Positions 54,161 to 63,497 of a DNA stretch of 64,000 bases are shown one piece after another. Both the position numbers and the translations under genes were made by a program. Numbering within the stretch: the first letter of the stretch is position 1; every line of letters begins with the position of its first letter. The notes beneath the pieces are model-generated. The model was not told where the DNA came from. It saw only the letters and a program-made list of their open reading frames with translations, and made no database searches. Origin of the DNA: an uncultured Porphyromonadaceae bacterium (GTDB lineage Bacteria; Bacteroidota; Bacteroidia; Bacteroidales; Muribaculaceae); assembly GCA_900555715.1 (NCBI GenBank), contig USMC01000007.1, positions 16,887 through 80,886 on the forward strand, given 5' to 3'.

Positions 54161-54888
54161 ACGACAACGAAAGGTACTCACGCCAGACGATGCTTCCATG
54201 CATAGGCGACGAAGGTCAGCGAAAACTGCGTGACGCACGCGTGTCGGTGATAGGACTCGGTGGTCTCGGCGCCCCGGCAGCGACATATCTCGCAGGCGCA
54301 GGCATAGGAACGCTCGTCCTTGTCGATGCCGACACAGTGAGTCTTAGCAACCTGCAGCGACAGGTGCTCTATTCTGAGAAAGAAATAGGTATGTCCAAGG
54401 CAGAATGCGCCGCAAGGCGTCTGAATGCTCTGAACTCAACTGTCGCAACCGTGCCCTTCGCCCGGAGACTCACAGAACAGAACGGCGAGGACATCCTTCA
54501 TGGCTGCGACGTAGTGGTCGACTGCACTGACAACTACGAGGCACGCTACACCATCGACAGTCTGTGCCGCAAGCTCGGAATACCATGGGTCTACGGTTCC
54601 ATAGGAGAGTTTTCCGGGCAGGTCAGCATCTTCGGCTACAAGTCCGGCACCCGTTACACCGACCTCTATCCCGACCGCGACGCCCTGTGCTCACTGCCGC
54701 ATTCAGTGCGCGGCGTGCTCGGCGCCGTTCCGGGCGTCATTGGCGCAATCCAGGCAAACGAGGTCGTAAAACTCATAGCCGGCTGCGAGGATATCCTTGA
54801 CGGACGCCTTTTCACAATCGATCTCATGTCGATGGAAACTAATATTTTCAATCTGGGCGGCAAGCCCGTTTATAAATCTGAGAAATGA
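54157..54888 (+). CDS. thiF: ThiF/MoeB-type adenylyltransferase for ThiS
   Basis: 243 residues from the ATG at 54157 (ATGA overlap with thiH); the longer open frame from 54106 lies in thiH. Motifs: NERYSRQTMLPCIGDEGQRKL, the nucleotide-binding loop VIGLGGLGAPAA, DADTVSLSNLQRQVLY, and DCTDNYEARY. The usual Zn-binding CxxC pairs are not visible; only one Cys remains in the crossover region (RDALCSLPHS). It activates the ThiS C-terminus with ATP. The next gene starts inside its last four bases. Confidence 0.92.
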   Translation: MNDNERYSRQTMLPCIGDEGQRKLRDARVSVIGLGGLGAPAATYLAGAGIGTLVLVDADTVSLSNLQRQVLYSEKEIGMSKAECAARRLNALNSTVATVPFARRLTEQNGEDILHGCDVVVDCTDNYEARYTIDSLCRKLGIPWVYGSIGEFSGQVSIFGYKSGTRYTDLYPDRDALCSLPHSVRGVLGAVPGVIGAIQANEVVKLIAGCEDILDGRLFTIDLMSMETNIFNLGGKPVYKSEK

Positions 54889-55589
54889 GCATAAGCAAAG
54901 GTTTTGACGAATACGCCAGCGAATACGACGCATGGTTTCTCGAAAATCCAAATGTTTTGGAATCGGAAGTGCGCCTTGTAGCCTCCACACTGCGGGGCGC
55001 CGGCAATATACTATCCGTAGGCTGCGGCAGCGGTCTGTTTGAAAAAATTCTGCGCGAGAACTTCGGAATCGACATCACCGACGGCGTGGAGCCCTCGGCA
55101 CCCATGGCAGAGATAGCGCGCCGCAGAGGAATGAATGTCACAGAAGCCACAGGCGAGGAATATGATTTCCCCGACGGGCAGTACGACGCCATTCTCTTCA
55201 ACGGCTGTCCGAGCTATATCACCGACCTCAGGGCAGTTGTAGAGAAGGTCTTTGCGGCGCTCCGTCCGGGCGGACGCATAATCCTCATCGACGTACCCAA
55301 GGAAAGCACCTATGGCATAATGTAAAATCTTGCAAAGACACTCGGCACGTGGGCCCATCCTCTCCTGGAGGGCGTATATCCGCCCAACCCCTATCCCATC
55401 GAGCTGTGCAAAGTGGCAAGATGGCGCACCACGGCTGAAAAGACATTGCTTCTGGAGCAGACCGGATTCAAAAACCTGCAGTTCGCCCAGACCCTCACAA
55501 CTCATCCGCTCTATTCCGACCTCATGGCAGAAGAGCCGACGGAAGGTTGCGACAAGGGAGACTACGTAGCAATAACAGCTTATAAATAA
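54885..55589 (+). pseudogene. Class I SAM-dependent methyltransferase interrupted by one in-frame TAA
   Basis: The reading frame starts at 54885 (ATGA overlap with thiF) and has the SAM-binding loop ILSVGCGSGLFEKIL, then an acidic strand-end and AALRPGGRIILIDVPKE. A TAA at 55323-55325 stops it at codon 147. Directly after it, in the same frame, 87 further codons read as sound protein (NLAKTLGTWAHPLLEGVYP..., EKTLLLEQTGFKNLQF, EEPTEGCDKGDYVAITAYK) to a TAA at 55587. The total of 234 codons is a normal methyltransferase length. So a single base change, for example from TAC or TAT, broke the gene, or the stop is read through. Substrate unknown; the position in the thi operon is the only clue. 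Confidence 0.85.
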
Positions 55590-55594
55590 ACATT

Positions 55595-56245
55595 ATGCCT
55601 ACAGAACAGAAATGGTCCGCCCAGGCGTGGGCGAAAGCCGAACACATCTATAAGGCTATTCTCGAACTACCCTTCGTCAAAGAACTGGCAGCAGGAACCC
55701 TGTCGCGCGAGACATTCAACCGCTATATAGGTCAGGACAGCCTCTATATCAACAACTACTGCCGCGTACTCTCTCATATAGCATCGCGCCTGCACGACGC
55801 CGCCATGACAGAAGCCTTTCTGGGATTCGCGCAGGATGGTGTTGCCGTGGAGAAAGCTCTACACTCCATCTATATCTCCGACCGCCCGACTGAAATGTCT
55901 CCCGCCTGCCTCTTCTACACCTCCGTGCTGAACGCTCAGGCGACAATGCCCGTCGAAGTGGAAGCCGCCGCCATACTCCCGTGCTTCTGGGTATACCTCA
56001 AAGTAGGAAAACACATAGCCGGCACGTGCGCGCCGGGCAACCCATACGCCGACTGGATAGCCTGCTATTCCGACCCCGCCTTCGATGTGTCGAACGACAA
56101 GGCAATAGCGATATGCGACGAACTCGCAGAGAAAGCCTCGCCCGACGTACGCGCCATAATGACCGATATCTTCGTAGAATGCACACGCATGGAATGGCTC
56201 TTCTGGCACGGGGCATACGAAAACCTGAAATGGACAATAAACTGA
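55595..56245 (+). CDS. tenA: TenA aminopyrimidine aminohydrolase (thiaminase II family)
   Basis: 216 residues, all helical. Family features are FVKELAAGTLSRETFNRYIGQDSLYI near the start, the catalytic Cys region LPCFWVYLKVGKHI and the C-terminal FVECTRMEWLFWHGAYE with the Glu of the active site. TenA hydrolyses amino-HMP from degraded thiamin to HMP. It ends one base before thiD, which phosphorylates the product, so the two form a salvage pair in an operon that lacks thiC. Confidence 0.94.
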   Translation: MPTEQKWSAQAWAKAEHIYKAILELPFVKELAAGTLSRETFNRYIGQDSLYINNYCRVLSHIASRLHDAAMTEAFLGFAQDGVAVEKALHSIYISDRPTEMSPACLFYTSVLNAQATMPVEVEAAAILPCFWVYLKVGKHIAGTCAPGNPYADWIACYSDPAFDVSNDKAIAICDELAEKASPDVRAIMTDIFVECTRMEWLFWHGAYENLKWTIN

Positions 56246-56246
56246 C

Positions 56247-57068
56247 ATGAAAGAATACAAAAGAGCTCTTACCATCGCCGGTTCCGACCCCTCCGGCGGC
56301 GCCGGACTGCAGGCGGACCTCAAGACTTTTTCCGCCCTTGGCGTATTCGGCACCACAGCAATAGTGGCGATAGTCGACGAAAACACACAGGGCGTCTATG
56401 GCGTACATCCCGTTCCTGACAACTTTGTTGCCGGTCAGATACGCTCCGTAATAAGCGACATAGGCACAGACGCCGTAAAAATAGGAATGCTCCATAGCTC
56501 GCCGCTGATAAGAACGGTTCTCGCCACACTGAAAGAATATCCCGACGTCCGCGACATTGTCCTCGACCCCGTCATGGTAGCGACATCCGGCGACCCGCTG
56601 CTTGAGCCGGAAGCGATAGGCACACTGCGCGACGAACTAATGCCATACTGTCGCGTGATAACGCCCAACCTTCCGGAAGCATCGCTCCTTCTCGGACGCG
56701 ACATCGACAGGCAGGACCAGCTTGAAGACGCCGCACGCGAACTGGCAGCACTATATCCCGACGCGCATGTTTCTGTTATGCTCAAAGCGGGACATCTTTC
56801 CGACGACACCCTCACCGACATATTCTATAACGCCGAGACGGGGCGCTGCACACGTCTGTCGACACCCAGAATCGACACCGTCAACACCCATGGCACCGGC
56901 TGCACTCTTTCCTCTGCCATTGCCGCATATCTCGCCCTCGGAGCCGACCTTGATACCGCGGCACGGAAAGCCAAGGAATATATCAGCACCGCATTAGCCG
57001 CCGGCGCCGGCTACCGCATCGGACACGGACACGGTCCCGTCCACCACTTCCACGCCCTCTGGAAATAA
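56247..57068 (+). CDS. thiD: Hydroxymethylpyrimidine/phosphomethylpyrimidine kinase
   Basis: 273 residues of ribokinase-like fold. Motifs: TIAGSDPSGGAGLQADLKTF, GMLHSSPLIRTV, DPVMVATSGDPLL, TPNLPEASLLLG and the anion hole/base DTVNTHGTGCTLSSAIAAYLA. It phosphorylates HMP twice to HMP-PP for ThiE. Last gene of the thi operon, followed 15 bases later by a bidirectional terminator. Confidence 0.97.
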   Translation: MKEYKRALTIAGSDPSGGAGLQADLKTFSALGVFGTTAIVAIVDENTQGVYGVHPVPDNFVAGQIRSVISDIGTDAVKIGMLHSSPLIRTVLATLKEYPDVRDIVLDPVMVATSGDPLLEPEAIGTLRDELMPYCRVITPNLPEASLLLGRDIDRQDQLEDAARELAALYPDAHVSVMLKAGHLSDDTLTDIFYNAETGRCTRLSTPRIDTVNTHGTGCTLSSAIAAYLALGADLDTAARKAKEYISTALAAGAGYRIGHGHGPVHHFHALWK

Positions 57069-57083
57069 ATTCATATTGAATAA

Positions 57084-57118
57084 AAAAATCAGGAACCGCC
57101 GTCCGGCTCCTGATTTTT
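57084..57118. terminator. Bidirectional terminator between thiD and the Big_2 gene
   Basis: AAAAATCAGGA (57084-57094) pairs with TCCTGATTTTT (57108-57118); after one mismatch, CCG pairs with CGG and a 5-nt loop remains. A-run on one side and T-run on the other let it serve both converging transcripts. Confidence 0.9.
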
Positions 57119-57140
57119 CAAGTTATAGAATGATCAGTAT

Positions 57141-60098
57141 CTAATTCAAAACGATTTTGTAAGCCTTTGTACCGATTATTACAATGTGCAATCCCGGGGC
57201 AAGACCGCTGATGTAATGCTCGTATCCCCGGTAGACTATTGCGCCCGTCACATCTGAAACTCTAATCTCTACACTATCGGCAACACCTCTGATGACAATA
57301 TCAGAACCATGTGCGAAAACAACCGGTACTTCTGTTTCGATATCGTCGATGCCGGATTTTTCTTTAACCGTCACCATGCAGACATCGGTCAGACCGGTAC
57401 CGTCTGTCGTAGTGGCAATAATAGCCGCCATACCCGGGGCAATAGCCGTAACAATACCATTCTCATCTACAGACGCAACAGAAGGTTCACTGCTGCTGAA
57501 ACGCACTGTCTGAACAGCCTCTGCCGGCATAATGCTTGCCGTGAGCATGGCAATATCTTCTGTTTCCAGTTCAAGCCTGTCACAGTCAAGCGTTATCGAT
57601 TCAGCAGGTGGAACAAGCACCGTCACTATACACAACGCATACACACCGCTGCCATCAGTGGCACCCGCTTCGATGGCAGCAATACCTGCCGCGTGTGCTG
57701 TAACACGCCCTTCAGTGTCCACCGAAGCCACAGAAATATCTGAAGAATACCATTTTACCTCTTGCAAAGCTTCTTTGGGGTGTACTTCCGCAGTAAGAAC
57801 AGCAATATCATTCACATAAAGCGAAAGCGATGTCTCATTCATTGTTACCGAAGTTGCCAACGGTCGGCGGACAGTGACGATGCACTTGGCATATGCCCCG
57901 CTGCCATCTGCCGCAATAGCCGTGATGACTGCGGTGCCTATTCCTATAGCCTCGACAACGCCATCGCTGCTGACAGATGCCACATCCGTGTCACTGCTCT
58001 GCCATACGACACTCTGTAAGGCTGTCGAAGGCTCTATGACCGCTTTGAGTGGAGACGTTTCATGCAATATCAATTCAAGTGAGACCGGCTCTATAGTCAC
58101 AGCCGACGCCTTAGGTCTTGTAACGGTCACATTACAGGAAGCTTTGCAACCGGAACCGTCGGTAGCCGCGACAGTTATTACTGCCGAGCCCTCCGCATGG
58201 GCGGTAACATGTCCGTCGGCGTCAACAGAAACAACCGAATCATCTGAAGAGTACCATTCAAACGTTTGCGAAGCTTCGCCGGGCTGCGCTTTCGCCGTCA
58301 GTACAGCGCCTTCGCCTATGGTAAGCAGAAGCGAGGTCTTGCTCAGGACCACAGAAGCAGCCAGAGGTCTGCCGACCGTTACGACACATCGCGCCGTAAG
58401 ACCGCTGCCGTCGGTAGTCTCGGCGATGATGACAGCAGTGCCTTCATCGTACGCCGTCACGGAGCCTGTATCGTCAACATCAGCGATATCCGGATTTTCA
58501 CTATACCACACAACTTCCTGCGACGCTGTCGCCGGCTCCACAACTGCTTTCAGAGCGGCTTTCTCATTCATTCTCATATCCAGCTTAGCCGGAACTATTT
58601 TTATGCTTGCGGCAGGCGGACGGACAACAATGATTTGGCATCGACCGCTGCGATATGTGCCGTCGGTACTCGTTGCGGTGATTGTAGTTGTTCCTATATC
58701 GACAGCCACGACACAACCGTTTTCATCCACGGTCGCTACCTCATCATTGGAAGATTTCCACAGAAGGACGCGGTTGCCGGCATTTTCAGGCAGTACGGTA
58801 GCCGTCAGCTTTTCCGACTCTCCCAAATAAAGGTAATGGTTCTTTTGATCGATGGTGACAGAAGAGACCCGCGCCGGTTTAACCGTCACCTTACATTCTG
58901 CCGTCAGCCCCGACCCATCGAGGGTAGCTGCTGTAACGACAGCGGTGCCGGCCGACAAGGCGGTGACGAAGCCCGTCTCGTCGACAGAAGCTACAGCAGC
59001 GTCCGACGAGCTCCATTTCACATCTTGCGAAGCATCCCACGGCTTGACATTAGCACTCAGCGCTTCAGTATCATTGACCTCCATCGACAGAGTTTCAGGA
59101 AAGACCGACAAAGAAGTTGCCTGCTTCTTGAGCACTTTCACTACGCACGTGGCGCGTGCCGACGGATTGTCGTCAGCGACGACAGTGATAGTCGCCATGC
59201 CGTCTGACCGTGCCGTCAGATTACCTTCGCTGTCTACTGCCACAGCATAAGAGTTACTTGACCATGACAAAGCCTTGTTTGTGGCATTCTCAGGCAATAC
59301 GGTAGCAGTGAGCTTGGCAGTCGTGCCATTGAACATTTCGAGTGACTCGCGGCTTATCACCACTCCAGTAACACCGACTTTACTTACATTGACACGGCAA
59401 CTTGCCGATCTGTTGCTGCCATCGGTCGTTTTTGCTGTGATGTTGGCATAGCCTACAGCGACACCGGTGACAGTGCCGTCTTCACTGACTGTAACCTTTG
59501 AGGTGTTGCTACTGCTCCACGTCACATCCTGTGACGCCTCTGCCGGACTTACAGCAGCAGTAAGCCTCAGCGTCTCGCCGATACGGATATCTGCCGGAGA
59601 GGGTGTGATAGCGACAGACTGCGCCGGAATGATTACACTCAGATTCGCTGCAGCATCCGGCATAGCCGTTTCGTTGCCTGAGGCATCGGCACACCTGATT
59701 TCTGTGAATGAGAGCGTGTAGTCGCCTTTGGCAGCTGTCGAAGCGGTTTTCAGAGTAAGCGAAAACAGATTTCCGGAGGTAGAGGCAAAGGACGTATTAT
59801 TATTGGAGTAGATAACGCACTTATATGACGAATCCGATACCTTGTTCAGCCTGTAGATATGGTCTGTCGCACGTGTCTTGTCAAGCTTCACAGTAGTGTT
59901 ATAGAGCGAGAAACCGTCGGGCAGTGTAACAGTAAACTGCAGAGCCGAAGCGCCGGATGGCGTTGTCGCCCCGACTTTCAGCTCAGCATGGGAGCCGGGC
60001 GAATATGTCGGCACCGACGGAAAATCGAGCGCCGCATGGACCGCGCCCGCTCCGATGAGGAGCGCGGTCATTAGTATGATTGATTTTATTGACTTCAT
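57141..60098 (-). CDS. Cohesin-like domain plus nine Big_2 Ig-like repeats, secreted
   Basis: 985 residues with a signal peptide (to about 22). Residues about 24-155 form a cohesin-type sandwich (GSHAELKVGATTPSGASALQFTVTLPDGFSL...AKGDYTLSFTEIRCAD). Nine Big_2 (bacterial Ig-like group 2) repeats of about 80 residues follow to about 910, each with the pattern L.AxVxPxxAxQxVxWxSSDxxVASVDxxGxVTAxxxGxAxITAxTxDGSG and a conserved C before the last strand. The final 70 residues (IEIRVSDVTGAIVYRGYEHYISGLAPGLHIV...) look like a type IX secretion tail. No enzyme. It is the third gene of a minus operon; the gene upstream encodes a dockerin-like motif. Probably a surface stalk or adhesin. Confidence 0.85.
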   Translation of the reverse strand: MKSIKSIILMTALLIGAGAVHAALDFPSVPTYSPGSHAELKVGATTPSGASALQFTVTLPDGFSLYNTTVKLDKTRATDHIYRLNKVSDSSYKCVIYSNNNTSFASTSGNLFSLTLKTASTAAKGDYTLSFTEIRCADASGNETAMPDAAANLSVIIPAQSVAITPSPADIRIGETLRLTAAVSPAEASQDVTWSSSNTSKVTVSEDGTVTGVAVGYANITAKTTDGSNRSASCRVNVSKVGVTGVVISRESLEMFNGTTAKLTATVLPENATNKALSWSSNSYAVAVDSEGNLTARSDGMATITVVADDNPSARATCVVKVLKKQATSLSVFPETLSMEVNDTEALSANVKPWDASQDVKWSSSDAAVASVDETGFVTALSAGTAVVTAATLDGSGLTAECKVTVKPARVSSVTIDQKNHYLYLGESEKLTATVLPENAGNRVLLWKSSNDEVATVDENGCVVAVDIGTTTITATSTDGTYRSGRCQIIVVRPPAASIKIVPAKLDMRMNEKAALKAVVEPATASQEVVWYSENPDIADVDDTGSVTAYDEGTAVIIAETTDGSGLTARCVVTVGRPLAASVVLSKTSLLLTIGEGAVLTAKAQPGEASQTFEWYSSDDSVVSVDADGHVTAHAEGSAVITVAATDGSGCKASCNVTVTRPKASAVTIEPVSLELILHETSPLKAVIEPSTALQSVVWQSSDTDVASVSSDGVVEAIGIGTAVITAIAADGSGAYAKCIVTVRRPLATSVTMNETSLSLYVNDIAVLTAEVHPKEALQEVKWYSSDISVASVDTEGRVTAHAAGIAAIEAGATDGSGVYALCIVTVLVPPAESITLDCDRLELETEDIAMLTASIMPAEAVQTVRFSSSEPSVASVDENGIVTAIAPGMAAIIATTTDGTGLTDVCMVTVKEKSGIDDIETEVPVVFAHGSDIVIRGVADSVEIRVSDVTGAIVYRGYEHYISGLAPGLHIVIIGTKAYKIVLN

Positions 60099-60108
60099 TG
60101 CTTTGCGA

Positions 60109-62373
60109 TTAGCGGATTACGATTTTTCTGTCATCTATGACATATACACCGGCATTTTCTACCGTCATAGTATTGACACCAGCCTTGATTTCAATCCGGC
60201 GACTTATGCCGGTCATATCCGTGAACGTGACAACTGTATCTTCAGGCGACTCTACCGTTATTGTGTGACCTTCGGCACGAATAATCAGTTTATCAGCGCC
60301 TACCGCACGCAGACCGCTCATCGGGTCGTAGCTTACGGTTATATGGCAGTCGCCGAGACAGTAGAGATTGCCTTCGATATCGGAAGCCATCACATCGGTG
60401 AGCACTACGTCATATTCTCCGGCAGCCATCGTCAGTGCTGCCTCGAACCTGACACGCACGGCAGCTCCGTCCGCTGCGCGATACGGTTCTGTGGCGTAGG
60501 TCAGCACTCTTGTAGAGCTTCCATTGTCGGCAAATGCTACTGAATGATCTGCGGACACAGCACCGACAACCTTGAGACCTTCGGCAACGGCAACATCAAA
60601 CTGGAGACCGCAGTAGCGGCTACCGTCGTCGGGCAGCACAAGCACCTCCATGCCGGAAGCGTCAAGCGAAAGTCCGCCGCAGATCATATCATCGTCGCCG
60701 GCAGCACGGGCATAGGCAACACTTGCAACAGGAGCAGTATACGCCAGAACCTCTGTAACCACGCCTGAGAGGTCGCCGACCGTAAGAGCGCCGTCACTGT
60801 TCAGATCGACAGCCTCAAAGACAAGCTTGCTGTCGATATCTCCGACCACGCCACGCGCGGTGAGTACCACGTCGTTGACAGCCAGCGAGCCCGAGCCATT
60901 GGCATCGCCGCGCAGCGGAACAACCCTGACATGACATTCGGCACGCGCACCGTATGTGTCGGCGGCTGTTGCCACTACCGTAGCTTCTCCGGGCGCTGTC
61001 GCTGTCACGGTGCCTTTGTCGTTGACAGTAACACAATTGTCGCCCTCTATGCTCCAGATCACCGATGTATTTGTGGCTCCTGCCGGGCTGACTGTCGCCC
61101 CTATGGTGACACTCTTGCTGACCTCAAGCGTCAGATTGCTTTCCGTGAGAACAACCGATGTTACAGGCACAAGCACTGTCAGCTCCATCGTGCCAGACAC
61201 TTCGCTGCCGTCGGTCGACTTGGCGGTGACGGTCACAGTGCCCGGCGCTATACCGGTGACAGTGCCGTCGGCTCCTACAGTCGCTACGGACGTATCCGAC
61301 GAAGACCATACAAGACCGTCGTCGAACGCATCGGCAGGCATGACGGCTGCATATATCTTCATTGTCTCTCCGACAGGCAGGAGCGTCGATTCGGATGTCA
61401 GGACAATCGACTCGACATACAGATGAGGTATCACACGTGTGACGGTAGTACCCCATCCCTGCGGCGAACGGGCGCGGAAACTGAGCACATACTCGTCGGC
61501 AACGGCAGCGGGGAAATCTATATCCTTCAGTTCCACCTCGGCGTCTGTACCGCCCGTAACCTTGATAGGCGTTCCTTTGCCATAGCCGGGATCTGCGCCC
61601 CAGAAATATTCGGCACCGGTTATCTCGGCGCTGCATTCGTCGGGAATGGTGACAATTGCCGTTACTGTAGTCGACCATGCGCGACCTGAGCATGTGCGGA
61701 AGCCTATGGTGTGCTGCCCCGGTGCAAGACCGTCGGTAAGTACATCCACGTCTATCATTCCGCCAGTCGCACCAAGCTGTGCAGTGAGCGGCGTTGCTTT
61801 GCCTACGCCGGGATCTTTATCCCAGAAGTATTCCGCTTTCCAGTCGGCAGCCTGTGGTTCTGCCGGAACGGCGACAAGATAGGTATGCGTCTGCGACCAT
61901 GCACCCCCGGCGTTTACACGCAGCCCGAGAGTGTGCGAACCGGCGTCGAGCCCCTCGGCAGAAAGCGTTGCGGCAATCTCGCCGCCGGAAAAAGTTCCAG
62001 CAGGCATAGGCGTTGCTTTGCCTACGCCGGGATCTTTATCCCAGAAGTATTCGCCTGTCCAGACTGTTGCCTTCGGGTCGGCTTCTATCATCACAAAGTT
62101 ATATAATGTCTGCGTCCACCGTCCGCCGCTGAAGGCTCGCATGCCGAGCATATTCATGCCCGGTTTCAGACCTGTGGCGTCTATGGTGAAGCTATGGTAG
62201 CCGCCGGCTTCGCCGCCGTCAGTCATCCTGCTGGCACGACCTATTCCGGGGTCGGAGTTCCAGAAGTACTCTCCGCGCACCTGCCCTGTCGCAGGCAGTG
62301 CACCGAAAAGTAAAGGAAGCAGCAAGATGGCGATGCGACAGAGCCGGAGCTTTGTCAGCATCGGATTATTCAT
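60109..62373 (-). CDS. EYFW-repeat, Big_2 and dockerin-like surface protein
   Basis: 754 residues, signal peptide to about 30. Four repeats of about 74 residues each begin with EYFWxxDPGxGxATPM (about residues 34, 108, 182, 258); I do not recognise this repeat as an enzyme. Two Big_2 domains follow (about 325-485). Then comes a dockerin-like pair of calcium loops, DANGSGSLAVNDVV and DLNSDGALTVGDLS (about 490-545), a cohesin-like sandwich (CGLQFDVAVAEGLKVVGAV...YDVVLTDVMASDIEGN, about 580-690) and a secretion-tail-like end (MTGISRRIEIKAGVNTMTVENAGVYVI). The start overlaps the stop of the upstream beta-helix gene by 8 bases; 10 bases to the next gene. Confidence 0.82.
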   Translation of the reverse strand: MNNPMLTKLRLCRIAILLLPLLFGALPATGQVRGEYFWNSDPGIGRASRMTDGGEAGGYHSFTIDATGLKPGMNMLGMRAFSGGRWTQTLYNFVMIEADPKATVWTGEYFWDKDPGVGKATPMPAGTFSGGEIAATLSAEGLDAGSHTLGLRVNAGGAWSQTHTYLVAVPAEPQAADWKAEYFWDKDPGVGKATPLTAQLGATGGMIDVDVLTDGLAPGQHTIGFRTCSGRAWSTTVTAIVTIPDECSAEITGAEYFWGADPGYGKGTPIKVTGGTDAEVELKDIDFPAAVADEYVLSFRARSPQGWGTTVTRVIPHLYVESIVLTSESTLLPVGETMKIYAAVMPADAFDDGLVWSSSDTSVATVGADGTVTGIAPGTVTVTAKSTDGSEVSGTMELTVLVPVTSVVLTESNLTLEVSKSVTIGATVSPAGATNTSVIWSIEGDNCVTVNDKGTVTATAPGEATVVATAADTYGARAECHVRVVPLRGDANGSGSLAVNDVVLTARGVVGDIDSKLVFEAVDLNSDGALTVGDLSGVVTEVLAYTAPVASVAYARAAGDDDMICGGLSLDASGMEVLVLPDDGSRYCGLQFDVAVAEGLKVVGAVSADHSVAFADNGSSTRVLTYATEPYRAADGAAVRVRFEAALTMAAGEYDVVLTDVMASDIEGNLYCLGDCHITVSYDPMSGLRAVGADKLIIRAEGHTITVESPEDTVVTFTDMTGISRRIEIKAGVNTMTVENAGVYVIDDRKIVIR
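61790..62052. repeat. 44-bp perfect direct repeat inside the EYFW-repeat gene
   Basis: The 44 bases at 61790-61833 are identical to 62009-62052. The offset is 219 bp, exactly 73 codons, so recombination between them would delete or duplicate one EYFW repeat without changing frame. Confidence 0.9.
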
Positions 62374-63394
62374 TTTGGTTCTCGATTTTAAGTTTCACGG
62401 TGATTTTGCCGTCGGTGGGCTTCACGGGAACAAGTGCCTCTGTGATATGGGGCAGGAACATCGGGATGCCTGACAGGACATAGGGAGTAGCGCCGCCGAA
62501 AGCGCCGCAGTCGCCGCCATGTGTGGCTGCTCCCTTGGCTGCCGAGGTGCTCAGAAGTTGCCATTTGCCGTCATCGGAACCCTCGTTCACAAAAGTATTC
62601 GCAACAGTAGCGCCGACATAGTAATTGTTGGGATAATCCTTGAACATATCATTGGTGTCGATATAGCGCTCAGCAACACTCAATACATTATTTTGGATAA
62701 CATTGTTTGTGCAATCATTGTAAATTACACAACTTTTCGGCACCTGATTGCTGTCAAAACCTTCGTGTGTATTGATAAGAATATTATTTCGTATAGTAGA
62801 ATTTTTGAAACTGGTAATTAGATAATTGGAGCTGTGATAATAGTCGTTTCCACTACTCACTACTATATTATTTTCAAAAATACATCCGGAGTCACCACTC
62901 ACACAATACAGAATGATATTGTCACGTGCGACCGAATTCGACGGAAGAGACAACGTGGAGGCAATATAACATTGAGTAACAAGATTATTCTCACCACCCC
63001 CACTAATGTCATTAATCTTGCAACGAGATACTGTAGCATCTCCAATAAACTGTATCGAATTTGCATCGCACCCCTCGATTTTTGAACCTTTACTCAAATA
63101 GGCAACACTTACAACAGCAGATTGCGATTCTGCCCACTTCTTGTTCTTGTCAAGAAAATATCCTGTGCCTATAATTGTCATATTGTCGCGGCTTCTCACA
63201 TCTATAGTGCCATGATTTCCGGGATCGAGCAGAAGGGTGTCGCCGGGAAGGACGTTGATGTCTGCCATGGCTTCAGCAACGGTTTTGAACTGCGCTTTGG
63301 CGAAGGGGCTCGGATTGATGCGCCAGCAGGTAGCGTCGGCGGCAGCGGCGCCTGCAAGCACACAGGCGGCAAGAAGAATCAGCTGTTTTTTCAT
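62366..63394 (-). CDS. Secreted right-handed beta-helix protein
   Basis: 342 residues, signal peptide to about 19. It has the ladder pattern of pectate-lyase-like helices: FKTVAEAMADINVLPGDTLLLDPGNHGTIDV, then short rungs such as NMTIIGTGYF, SRCKINDISG, NIILYCVSGDSGCIFENNIVVSSG, STIRNNILINT and NNVIQNNVLSV. No lyase catalytic set is identifiable and there is no sorting tail like those of the two downstream genes. Function is probably adhesion or glycan binding. First gene of a three-gene minus operon behind a long structured leader. Confidence 0.8.
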   Translation of the reverse strand: MKKQLILLAACVLAGAAAADATCWRINPSPFAKAQFKTVAEAMADINVLPGDTLLLDPGNHGTIDVRSRDNMTIIGTGYFLDKNKKWAESQSAVVSVAYLSKGSKIEGCDANSIQFIGDATVSRCKINDISGGGENNLVTQCYIASTLSLPSNSVARDNIILYCVSGDSGCIFENNIVVSSGNDYYHSSNYLITSFKNSTIRNNILINTHEGFDSNQVPKSCVIYNDCTNNVIQNNVLSVAERYIDTNDMFKDYPNNYYVGATVANTFVNEGSDDGKWQLLSTSAAKGAATHGGDCGAFGGATPYVLSGIPMFLPHITEALVPVKPTDGKITVKLKIENQNE

Positions 63395-63497
63395 GTCGTT
63401 AAATTTTTAGTTTTTCCTGACATGCTTCCGCTGCCGTTCCCCTTTGGGCGGTGCGTGTCCAAGAGTGTGATGTGGTATTAATGTATATAAAAAGAAT

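Noticed and set aside
55323..55589. Stop-codon recoding (for example selenocysteine or pyrrolysine)
   Set aside because: The stop is TAA, not TGA or TAG, and no recoding structure is apparent; simple nonsense mutation is more likely, with readthrough left as a minor option.
57360..59620. Big_2 repeat array considered as a CRISPR or DNA tandem repeat
   Set aside because: Repeat units of about 245 bp are diverged at DNA level and preserve the protein frame; there are no short palindromic repeats. No CRISPR array or cas gene was seen in the window.
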